Positions 6,848 to 12,798 of a DNA stretch of 13,264 nucleotides are shown here, piece after piece. Made by a program: the position numbers and the translations under genes. The DNA comes from CAYUYH01 sp964449175 (GTDB lineage: Bacteria; Planctomycetota; Phycisphaerae; SM23-33). Every line of letters begins with the position of its first letter. The stretch's first letter is position 1. The notes beneath the pieces were generated by a model that had not been told where the DNA came from, ran no database searches, and saw only the letters and a list, made by a program, of their open reading frames with translations. The stretch lies in assembly GCA_964449175.1 (NCBI GenBank), contig CAYUYH010000051.1, positions 1-13,264 on the forward strand, read 5' to 3'.

Positions 6848-8731
6848 TCAGAAGTCCTGATCGCCACTCGGGCCGCTGGTCGGCGGCATCTGGCGGTGCA
6901 TCATGAACAGACCGCCAATCGCCTGGATGCACTCGGCGACCACGTCGTTGGGGATGTAGTACACGCCGCGGGCTGCGGCGCCCTCGACGGCGCTGGCGAT
7001 GGCAATGGGGGTCTTGGCCGTGATCGGGATCTGCGGCGCCGCCTGCGGGCCCTCCATCACCGTCATGGCGTTGACCAGGACCTCCACGCCGTTGCCCACG
7101 TTCAGCAGGACGATGCCGGCGGGATTGGCGGGCAGCTCCTTCATCGCCGCAGCGGTGGCTGGGTCGGCGAGGATCGTGCCGCTGCCCGCCTTGGCCGTCC
7201 TAATGGCCTCGGCGAGGAACGGCTTGGCCCCGCCAAAGGTGACCACGACCATGTGCTCATCAACAGTGGCGACGTAGATGCGGATGTGCGCCTCGCCGAG
7301 GGCCGTGGCCATCTTAGCCTTCTCGTCCTCGTCCAGGACCACGTCCGCGGGAGGGGCGATCTCGATGACGTCCACGGAAGCGCCTTCCACGTTGTCGGCC
7401 TGCCGGGTCACGGTGATCTCGGCGGGCAGCTCCTTCTCTTCGGCGATCGCCAGGATCACACGCTTGGCCAGGTCCGGCATCTTAGCCAGCATGTCGGCGA
7501 GCCTGGCGGAGTCCTTGCACGTCAGCACGCAGGAGATGGCGAACAGGCCGCTGCCTTCCGGCGCGCCGCCGCCCACCAACTGGAGCCCCGTGACCTGGTC
7601 CATCCAGTCCGTGATCATGGTCTTGACATCCTGGGTGGTCTGCTCGTCCAGCGGCGTGCCCTCGGCCAGCGCCTTGTCGAGCAGGTCGACCATCATCGCC
7701 TTGGCCGGCTCGTCCATAGGCTGCGAGACGCCGCCGAGCGCGAGGATGTACTGCCTGTTCGGCAGGCGATTCAGCAGCGGCTCTTGGGAGGGCTTCGTCG
7801 CGAGCATCGCCTGGCCCAGGTCGCTGGTGGGCACGAACTCAGCCAGCTCCTCGATCACCAGACCGGTCTGGCCGAAACGCAGACCAAAAGAGTACCCCGA
7901 CACCTGGGGCAGCAGCTCGTCGAACAGGTCCATGTAGGCCGAGACCAGATTGACCATGAAGGGGGGCGCGCCGCCCGTCGCCATCTGCTTCTGGCTCATG
8001 GCCATCATCTTCCGCAGCAGCGGCGACGCCTTCGCCATGTTGACGGTGGCGCTGATGTCCGACTTGGCGATCAGGTCGAGCTGCTTGGCCGACAGGCTCA
8101 TAGCCGCCGGTGAGGGGACAGCGGTCACGGCCTGGAGGTACTGCTCGCCGGGCGAGAGGGCGACGTAGCCGCCGACCTGCATGGCGAACATCTTGCCCAT
8201 TCGCAGGTCCACCTCGGTGCACCGGCCGACCTGGGTGAGGGGGTAGCTGCCGAACACGCCCTCCACGCTCGTCCCGGGCACCAACAGCACGAGGGGGATC
8301 GTCTCCTCCGTGCCGTCCGGACGAGAGGTCGGCCCGCCGCGCTTCATCATGCCGATCAGGTCGACGTCGTAGGCGTTCGGGTCGAGCATGACGAGGGCGA
8401 ATCCGCCGCTCGGATTGAAACCCTCGCCCAGCATGGCGGAGGCCTTGATCATGTCGAGCACGCCGCTGTCGGGGGGCATGGGCAGCATGCCCCTCAGGCC
8501 GACAGTCTCCAGGTAGGTGTCCACCTTGCCCATCAGGCCGGCGACGTCCTTGACGACCACGAAACCGAGCGCGTCGGCGGGAATGTGCTGAAGCACCGGC
8601 TCGGGCGGAGGCAGGACGACCGCGGCGGGCACTTCGGTCTGGACGGCGGCAGGCGGCGCCTGCTGCGCCGAGCCGCCGGTGGCCAGCATGGCGATGCACA
8701 GTATGCCTGCAATAGTCTTTGGTATTCGCAT
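6848..8731 (-). CDS. Large secreted protein of unknown function
   Basis: I do not recognise a named family with certainty. The 627-residue product starts with a classical signal peptide: positive MRIPK, a hydrophobic core, then GGSA with likely cleavage after residue 22. A Pro/Ala-rich linker (about 25-47) follows, then a long globular region without further membrane helices. There is no lipobox. The opening IPADALGFVVVKD (50-62) and later beta-strand-like stretches recall DUF3352-type or planctomycete secreted proteins that start in a similar way; this is an impression, not a search result. The protein is notably Met-rich (for example MMAMSQKQM) and Cys-poor after the signal. The ATG has a strong AGGAG 6 nt upstream and a plausible promoter. 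It is probably a single-gene unit, divergent from the PH-domain gene. Confidence 0.85.
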   Translation of the reverse strand: MRIPKTIAGILCIAMLATGGSAQQAPPAAVQTEVPAAVVLPPPEPVLQHIPADALGFVVVKDVAGLMGKVDTYLETVGLRGMLPMPPDSGVLDMIKASAMLGEGFNPSGGFALVMLDPNAYDVDLIGMMKRGGPTSRPDGTEETIPLVLLVPGTSVEGVFGSYPLTQVGRCTEVDLRMGKMFAMQVGGYVALSPGEQYLQAVTAVPSPAAMSLSAKQLDLIAKSDISATVNMAKASPLLRKMMAMSQKQMATGGAPPFMVNLVSAYMDLFDELLPQVSGYSFGLRFGQTGLVIEELAEFVPTSDLGQAMLATKPSQEPLLNRLPNRQYILALGGVSQPMDEPAKAMMVDLLDKALAEGTPLDEQTTQDVKTMITDWMDQVTGLQLVGGGAPEGSGLFAISCVLTCKDSARLADMLAKMPDLAKRVILAIAEEKELPAEITVTRQADNVEGASVDVIEIAPPADVVLDEDEKAKMATALGEAHIRIYVATVDEHMVVVTFGGAKPFLAEAIRTAKAGSGTILADPATAAAMKELPANPAGIVLLNVGNGVEVLVNAMTVMEGPQAAPQIPITAKTPIAIASAVEGAAARGVYYIPNDVVAECIQAIGGLFMMHRQMPPTSGPSGDQDF

Positions 8732-8801
8732 GGGAATCTCCTATATGTCCTCTTGTGTAGGCGCGCGATGGCCGCCAAGCGGCGACCATGGAACGGTGAA
8801 T

Positions 8802-8830
8802 GGTTTAGTGCACGGGCGGTTGACTGTCAA
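8802..8830 (-). promoter_or_regulatory. Putative promoter of the secreted-protein gene
   Basis: On the minus strand a perfect TTGACA (8825-8830) is followed by a 17-nt spacer and TAAACC (8802-8807), a weak -10. The leader would be about 65 nt. The -35 box sits inside an inverted repeat, TTGACT (8820-8825) and AGTCAA (8830-8835), which could be an operator. The rest of the divergent gap (8732-8936) holds an 11-G run at 8850-8860 and no gene. Confidence 0.35.
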
Positions 8831-8936
8831 GTCAAATGCCGCCGACGGCGGGGGGGGGGGCGACGGCATTGCACGCCCGCTGGCGGGAGGATACGATTGC
8901 CGCCGCTGACGGTTGCCGCGCCGATTGGGAGAGGTT

Positions 8937-9473
8937 ATGACGCCGTCGATGGAACCGACCACCGTCTCGGCGCCGGGGCTGACCGTGGTCCCGGCCAGGC
9001 TGCTGGACGAAGGCGAGATCGTCATCCTCGCGATCAAGCCAAGCGGCTGGTTCTGCGTGCTGGTGTCGCTGCCGGTGCTGGTGGTCGCGGCCGCGGTCGC
9101 GGTCGGGGCGTACGTCGCCGGCGGGTTGCTGCCCGGCTGGCCGCATCCCGCAGCCGTCGGGCTCGTCGCGATATGCGCAGCCGCGGCGAGGCTCGTGGTG
9201 GGGTGGCTTCAATGGCTGGGCCGGCTCTACGTGCTGACCAACCGCCGGCTGATTCGTCTGGCCGGGGTGGTCGGCGAGGATGTCCACCAGTGCCCGCTCA
9301 AGCCCCTCGCGCGGGCGGCCATCTCGGCGACGTGGACGGAGAGGGTGGTACACGTCGCGAGCATGTCGTTTGAGTCGGATCACCCCGCCGCAGCCGACGC
9401 CGACTGGGCGCACATCAGCCACGCGCACGAAGTGCACAAGATAGTCAGCGACGCGATCGCCCAGGCCAAGTAG
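8937..9473 (+). CDS. Membrane protein with bacterial PH-like domain
   Basis: The 178-residue product has two hydrophobic helices (about 39-63 and 72-95) followed by GRLYVLTNRRLIRLAGV (95-111). That is the typical strand pattern of bacterial PH domains (bPH_2/DUF304, as in YdbS-like proteins). The C-terminal part is probably the rest of the PH-like barrel, facing the cytoplasm. The role of these proteins is poorly defined; some are linked to membrane stress. I chose ATG 8937 because GGGAG lies 5 nt upstream; an in-frame TTG at 8913 would add eight residues without better support. It is divergent from the secreted-protein gene, and its stop is only 24 bp from the convergent deacylase gene, with no terminator between them. 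Confidence 0.8.
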   Translation: MTPSMEPTTVSAPGLTVVPARLLDEGEIVILAIKPSGWFCVLVSLPVLVVAAAVAVGAYVAGGLLPGWPHPAAVGLVAICAAAARLVVGWLQWLGRLYVLTNRRLIRLAGVVGEDVHQCPLKPLARAAISATWTERVVHVASMSFESDHPAAADADWAHISHAHEVHKIVSDAIAQAK

Positions 9474-9497
9474 CCGCCCCGGCCGGCTGCCGCCCGC

Positions 9498-9956
9498 TCA
9501 CAGGTGCACGGACAGCTCCGCGACGGTCGGGGCGACCAGATCGCGATAGTCCTTGCCCTTCATGCAGATGCTCTGGCGGTGCGTGCCGGCCTGGAAGACG
9601 ATCTCGTCGGCCTCGCCGATGCGCCGGTCGATCACGGTCGTCATCTTATAGAGGTTGCCGAAGGGCGGCTCGGCGCCAACCTCGCAATCGGGGAACAGCT
9701 TGGCCAGCTCAGCCTCGTCGGCCAGGCGGAGCTTCTTGGCGTGGAGCGTCCCGGCGGCCTTGTCCATGTCCAGCTTGCAGCTGGCAGGCAGCACACACAT
9801 CACAAAGTCCTGGTCCGCCTTGACGATCACAGCCTTGGCCAGCATGTCTCCGCTGACGTGCTCTTCGGCTGCGACTTCCTGGGCGGTGTAGGCCGGGGGG
9901 TGCTCGTGCAGTTCGAAGGGCACGTTATGCTGCTTCAAGTACTCATGTATCTTCAT
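9498..9956 (-). CDS. YbaK/ProX-family aminoacyl-tRNA deacylase
   Basis: This 152-residue, single-domain protein covers the full usual length of the YbaK/EbsC/ProX editing family, which hydrolyses mischarged Cys- or Ala-tRNAPro in trans. Family features seen are the N-terminal helix-strand HEYLKQHNVPFELHEHP, the strand MLAKAVIVKAD with K41 (likely the conserved catalytic lysine) and K46, PASCKLDMDKAAG (57-69), the glycine-rich GAEPPFGNLYKM (94-105), and a C-terminal FQAGTHRQSICMKGKDY. Which mischarged tRNA it prefers cannot be read from the sequence. The ATG has GAAAGGGG about 9 nt upstream and a good promoter 79 bp upstream. It appears to be a single-gene unit. Confidence 0.9.
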   Translation of the reverse strand: MKIHEYLKQHNVPFELHEHPPAYTAQEVAAEEHVSGDMLAKAVIVKADQDFVMCVLPASCKLDMDKAAGTLHAKKLRLADEAELAKLFPDCEVGAEPPFGNLYKMTTVIDRRIGEADEIVFQAGTHRQSICMKGKDYRDLVAPTVAELSVHL

Positions 9957-10034
9957 CTCTCACGCCCCTTTCAGAGATGGCTGGGCCGCTGCCGGGCCCG
10001 GGAGGCGGGCCCGCACCCGTCGGCCGACCAATAT

Positions 10035-10063
10035 ATTGTACCCCGCCCGCCGGGTCGAGTCAG
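10035..10063 (-). promoter_or_regulatory. Putative sigma70 promoter for the deacylase gene
   Basis: On the minus strand CTGACT (10058-10063) is followed by a 17-nt spacer and TACAAT (10035-10040), 5 of 6 of the -10 consensus. A perfect 10-bp AT palindrome, CAATATATTG (10029-10038), overlaps the -10 and start region, a rare AT island in this GC-rich DNA. It may ease melting or bind a regulator. The leader would be about 70 nt. Confidence 0.5.
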
Positions 10064-10083
10064 CCGTTTAGCGCGGGGACCAG

Positions 10084-10127
10084 GAGCGGTTTCAGAACCT
10101 GTTCTGGAGCGCGGGGGGGGGGGGGGG
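10084..10127 (+). repeat. Possible degraded, inverted third copy of the two-hairpin element
   Basis: AGCGGTTTCA (10085-10094) followed by AACC matches copy A read on its minus strand (positions 113 down to 104). It is then followed by a GC-rich segment that runs into 15 Gs (10113-10127), where the second hairpin would be expected. It has its own near-palindrome, CAGAAC/GTTCTG (10093-10106). The orientation is opposite to the copy at 10238-10291. The similarity is short, so this is a tentative call. Confidence 0.35.
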
Positions 10128-10156
10128 CCCCCGCCCGGCGCCGAAGCAGACGGAGA

Positions 10157-10186
10157 GGGGGGGGGGGGGGGGGGGGNNNNNNNNNN
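10157..10186. other. 20-G run and 10-N assembly gap
   Basis: Twenty Gs (10157-10176) are followed by exactly ten Ns (10177-10186). The round number suggests a placeholder gap of unknown true size. The surrounding 9957-10287 carries no gene, so the gap may hide more repeat sequence. Confidence 0.95.
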
Positions 10187-10208
10187 CGGTGGGGCTCCTG
10201 CCCCACCG
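10187..10208. repeat. Perfect 9-bp GC hairpin beside the gap
   Basis: The arms CGGTGGGGC (10187-10195) and GCCCCACCG (10200-10208) flank a TCCT loop. It shares the style and the GGGGCTCCTG core of the second hairpin in the neighbouring repeat and may be another unit of the same family. It begins immediately at the gap edge. Confidence 0.6.
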
Positions 10209-10237
10209 CGCGACACATCAGCTTCCAAGGCGTTGCG

Positions 10238-10291
10238 GGTGGCGGGGCAGGCGCCCCGCCGCCCTTCGAGGAGGTTTCAGACCGCCTCTAG
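10238..10291 (-). repeat. Two-hairpin 3' element, copy B (at corA stop)
   Basis: This copy matches 64-118 at about 84%. Read on the minus strand it begins with the CTAG holding the corA stop. Hairpin one pairs GAGG-A-GGT (10268-10275) with ACC-G-CCTC (10281-10288). Hairpin two is a perfect 8-bp stem (10241-10248 and 10253-10260, loop AGGC). No U tract follows. It has the same position and orientation relative to its gene as the copy after the ATPase gene. Confidence 0.65.
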
Positions 10292-11352
10292 ATCCACCGC
10301 CGCCGGCGGAAGTAGACGAGCATCACGACCGCGACCGCGACCATCACGCACCAGACGATCGGGTAGCCCCACCGCCAGGCCAGTTCGGGCATGTGCTGGA
10401 AGTTCATCCCGTATACGCCCGCGATGAAGGTGATCGGAATGAAGATCGTCGCGATGATCGTCAGTACCTTCATCACCTCGTTCATGCGGTTGCTCAGGCT
10501 GGACAGGTACGTGTCGAGCATGCCGGCGAGCATGTCGCGGAAGGTCTCCATCGTGTCGATGACCTGGATGGTGTGGTCGTAGACGTCCCTCAGGAAAGGC
10601 TGCACGGCCACCGTCACCAGCGGCGTCTCCCCCCTGGCCAGCGAGTTGATCACCTCCCGCAGAGGCCAGACTGAGCGGCGAATGAACATCGCCTCGCGCT
10701 TCAGGCGGTGCAACTGGCCGAGGGTAGCCGGCTCGGGCCTGGCAAGGAGCGCGTCCTCCAACACCTCGATCTTGTTGCCGAGCTGCTCGAGTATGGCGAA
10801 ATAGCCGTCCACGATCGCGTCGAGGATGCTGTACGCCAGGTAGTCCGCCCCCATGGCCCGCACCCGGCCCTTGGAGTTGCGGATGCGGTTGCGGACGGGC
10901 TCGAAGAGGTCGCCCGGCCTCTCCTGAAACGACAGCACGAAGTTGCCGCCCAGGATGACGCTGACCTGCTCGATGTCCATCTCGTCCCGCTCCGCGTTCC
11001 ATTGGAGCATCTTCAGCACGACGTAGATGTACTTCTCGAAGTCCTCGATCTTAGGCCGCTGGTCCGTGCTCGCGATGTCCTCCTGGACGAGCGGGTGCAG
11101 GCCGAAGTGATCGCCCAGGGCGGCGATGGTAGCCGCGTCGGCTACGCCGTCGACGTTGATCCAGGTGACGGTAGGCCTGTCGCGGAACTCGAAGCACGCC
11201 TGGGCCGAGGGCAGCTCCTTCTCGAACAGGTTGTCGGCGTCGTAGTCGATCACGGTGATTCTCGGCCTCCCGGCAGCCCCCTCACCCAGGGGGACGATCG
11301 TGCCGGGCGGCAGGCCGCTCTTCCTCGAGCGGGTCTTGGTCAGCTTTCGCAT
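10288..11352 (-). CDS. corA: CorA-family Mg2+/Co2+ channel
   Basis: This 354-residue protein is expected to form a homopentameric inner-membrane channel importing Mg2+ (and Co2+ or Ni2+). It has the long N-terminal cytoplasmic domain (about 1-290, including helices rich in acidic and basic residues). Two C-terminal membrane helices follow (about 295-313 and 329-347), with the selectivity-filter motif YGMN (GMN 315-317) and the family-typical MPELAWRWGYP loop (321-331), then a basic RRRRWI tail. The length fits the family (T. maritima CorA is about 350 residues). I chose ATG 11350-11352 because AAGGAG lies 7 nt upstream; a longer frame to 11430 would read through the promoter region and give a non-family N-terminus. 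It is divergent from pyrE by 166 bp. The stop codon lies in a repeat. Confidence 0.95.
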   Translation of the reverse strand: MRKLTKTRSRKSGLPPGTIVPLGEGAAGRPRITVIDYDADNLFEKELPSAQACFEFRDRPTVTWINVDGVADAATIAALGDHFGLHPLVQEDIASTDQRPKIEDFEKYIYVVLKMLQWNAERDEMDIEQVSVILGGNFVLSFQERPGDLFEPVRNRIRNSKGRVRAMGADYLAYSILDAIVDGYFAILEQLGNKIEVLEDALLARPEPATLGQLHRLKREAMFIRRSVWPLREVINSLARGETPLVTVAVQPFLRDVYDHTIQVIDTMETFRDMLAGMLDTYLSSLSNRMNEVMKVLTIIATIFIPITFIAGVYGMNFQHMPELAWRWGYPIVWCVMVAVAVVMLVYFRRRRWI

Positions 11353-11392
11353 GAGCGGTCTCCTTCGCCTTGCCGCGTACTCAAGTGAGTTC

Positions 11393-11421
11393 ATTATCAT
11401 GCCGCGTCCGCCCGCGGACGC
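11393..11421 (-). promoter_or_regulatory. Possible corA -10 box and adjoining perfect inverted repeat
   Basis: GATAAT on the minus strand (11393-11398) would place the transcript start about 34 nt before corA; no good -35 is visible. Just upstream lies GCGTCCGC/GCGGACGC (11404-11411 and 11414-11421), a perfect 8-bp inverted repeat with a 2-nt centre. It covers the spacer and -35 area, a position suited to an operator and to activator- or repressor-dependent control. Confidence 0.35.
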
Positions 11422-11453
11422 AAGCGCCAACCGCCCCAGTCCCGACCAGCCCG

Positions 11454-11482
11454 TTGACCAGCCGGCCCAGCCGTGATATCAC
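11454..11482 (+). promoter_or_regulatory. Putative sigma70 promoter for pyrE
   Basis: TTGACC (11454-11459), a 17-nt spacer and TATCAC (11477-11482) lie about 37 nt before the pyrE start. The leader would be about 30 nt, leaving no room for a pyrimidine attenuator or riboswitch. Confidence 0.5.
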
Positions 11483-11518
11483 CGCCGCCACGCGGACACT
11501 GACACCAGGAGGCAGCCA

Positions 11519-12034
11519 ATGGACAAGGCCGAACTCGCGCGACGGGTCAAGGAGGCGGCATATCTCGAGGGCGACTTCGTCCTGCGATCAGGCAAGAGGA
11601 GCAAGTACTACCTCGATAAGTACCTTTTCGAGACCTGTCCCGACATCCTGGCTGAGCTGGGCCGGCGGCTGGCCGAGTTCGCCGGCGACGCCGACCAGAT
11701 CGCCGGGGCGGAGCTGGGCGGCGTGCCCCTGGCCGCGGCGACAGCGCTGGCCTGCGGCAAGAGCTTCGTGATCGTCCGCAACGCCAAGAAGGACTACGGC
11801 ACCGCAAAGGCGATGGAGGGCAAGCTCGCCGACGGCGCCAGAGTGCTTCTCGTGGAAGACGTAGCCACCACCGGCGGGCAGGTGATCGAGGCCGCCAAGG
11901 CCCTCACCGCCGCCGGCGCGACTGTCACCAGGATCGTCTGCGTGATCGACCGCCAGGAAGGCGCCCGGGAGAACATCGAATCCGCCGGCTACGCCTTCGA
12001 CGCCATCCTCACCAGGCAGGACCTCGGCATCTAG
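11519..12034 (+). CDS. pyrE: Orotate phosphoribosyltransferase
   Basis: This 171-residue cytoplasmic enzyme joins orotate and PRPP to give orotidine 5'-phosphate in de novo pyrimidine synthesis. The catalytic loop RNAKKDYGTAKAMEG (87-101) with its paired lysines and the PRPP-binding motif VLLVEDVATTGGQ (109-121) are intact. FVLRSGKRSKYYLDK (20-34) is the usual N-terminal substrate region. It is of the compact type, about 40 residues shorter than the E. coli enzyme. The ATG has a perfect AGGAGG 6 nt upstream. No other pyrimidine gene is nearby. It converges on the isomerase gene with only 10 bp between stop codons and no terminator, so the transcripts may overlap. Confidence 0.95.
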   Translation: MDKAELARRVKEAAYLEGDFVLRSGKRSKYYLDKYLFETCPDILAELGRRLAEFAGDADQIAGAELGGVPLAAATALACGKSFVIVRNAKKDYGTAKAMEGKLADGARVLLVEDVATTGGQVIEAAKALTAAGATVTRIVCVIDRQEGARENIESAGYAFDAILTRQDLGI

Positions 12035-12044
12035 TCCGTCCCCC

Positions 12045-12614
12045 TCACGCCAGCGCGGCTTCGATCAGCTCGCAGAGGATGTGGTAGATCACCGCGTGCA
12101 CTTCCTGGATTCGCGGCGTCGAGTCGGACGGCACGGCCAGCATGACATCGGCCAGGGCGGCGCACTTGCCGCCGGCCCCGGCCGTCAGCACGACCGTCTT
12201 CATGCCGAGCTTGCGGGCGGCAGCCAGGCCGGCCACCACGGATGGCGAGTTGCCGGACGTCGTGATACCCAGGGCTATGTCGCCTGCCCGCCCCAGCGCC
12301 TCAAGCTGGCGGGCGAAGACCCGATCGTAGCCCACGTCGTTGGCTACGGACGTCACCACGGACGAGTTGCACGTAAGCGCCGTCGCCCGAATCGCCCGGC
12401 GATCCTTGACCATGAAGCTGCCGACCAGCTCGCCGACGATGTGCTGGGCGTCGGCGGCCGATCCACCGTTGCCGAACGCGTACAGCCCGCCGCCGCCAGT
12501 CAGGCTGGCGATGATGATCTCAGCCGCCTGGGCGACCCGCTCGGCCAGGCCGTCGCGGGCGGCGGTTGTGGCCGCGATGGACTCGTCAAATCTCCGCGCG
12601 ATGGTGTCTTGCAT
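12045..12614 (-). CDS. gmhA: Phosphoheptose isomerase-like SIS-domain protein
   Basis: This 189-residue SIS-domain protein matches sedoheptulose-7-phosphate isomerase (GmhA, about 192 residues in E. coli), the first step to the ADP/GDP-heptose of lipopolysaccharide core or S-layer glycans. GNGGS (48-52), TSGNS (119-123), and the likely metal and catalytic residues H58, E62, Q170 and H178 line up with the E. coli enzyme by eye. The ATG has AAGGA 8 nt upstream. Other heptose genes are absent from the window, so the exact sugar is inferred; other SIS isomerases, such as DiaA-like proteins, share this fold, but the metal-ligand set favours GmhA. Confidence 0.85.
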   Translation of the reverse strand: MQDTIARRFDESIAATTAARDGLAERVAQAAEIIIASLTGGGGLYAFGNGGSAADAQHIVGELVGSFMVKDRRAIRATALTCNSSVVTSVANDVGYDRVFARQLEALGRAGDIALGITTSGNSPSVVAGLAAARKLGMKTVVLTAGAGGKCAALADVMLAVPSDSTPRIQEVHAVIYHILCELIEAALA

Positions 12615-12662
12615 GTTCTGCGTCCTTCTCGCCGGGCTGCCAGTCCGGCTGGAGGTGGCTGC

Positions 12663-12723
12663 CGCGGCCGACGTCCCCGGGCCGCGATATGGGAATTAGA
12701 AGCTGCCTGCCCCCGCGATGCAA
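12663..12723 (-). promoter_or_regulatory. Putative promoter and leader hairpin of gmhA
   Basis: On the minus strand TTGCAT (12718-12723), a 17-nt spacer and TCTAAT (12695-12700, 5 of 6 of the -10 consensus) would start a leader of about 74 nt. Its first bases can form a 7-bp stem (arms 12663-12669 and 12680-12686), which could stabilise the 5' end. Regulation is otherwise not visible. Confidence 0.45.
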
Positions 12724-12735
12724 CCCCGCGGCCGC

Positions 12736-12764
12736 TGGACAGTGCCGCCCCGCCCCGGTAGACT
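12736..12764 (+). promoter_or_regulatory. Putative sigma70 promoter for the thioredoxin-fold gene
   Basis: TGGACA (12736-12741, 5 of 6), a 17-nt spacer and TAGACT (12759-12764, 4 of 6) sit about 35 bp before the ATG. The -35 boxes of this promoter and the divergent gmhA promoter are only 12 bp apart, so one bound regulator could affect both. Confidence 0.5.
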
Positions 12765-12798
12765 CATCCAGGCTACGTTACCGAAAGGCGGGGCAGAG

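Noticed and set aside
8913..8936. Alternative TTG start for the PH-domain protein
   Set aside because: ATG 8937 has a well-placed GGGAG, and the eight added residues contribute nothing recognisable.
10157..10176. G runs as possible G-quadruplex or phase-variable tracts
   Set aside because: They sit beside a gap of Ns and in non-coding repeat sequence, so an assembly artefact is more likely; no coding frame would be switched.
9957..10287. CRISPR-like or mobile-element interpretation of the repeat region
   Set aside because: There are no regular spacers, no cas or transposase gene, and no terminal inverted repeats with target duplication; the palindromic units fit REP-like repeats better.
11353..11430. 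Upstream extension of corA to a start at 11430
   Set aside because: The extra 26 residues would be translated from the promoter and inverted-repeat region, whereas the start at 11352 has AAGGAG at good spacing and a normal family length.
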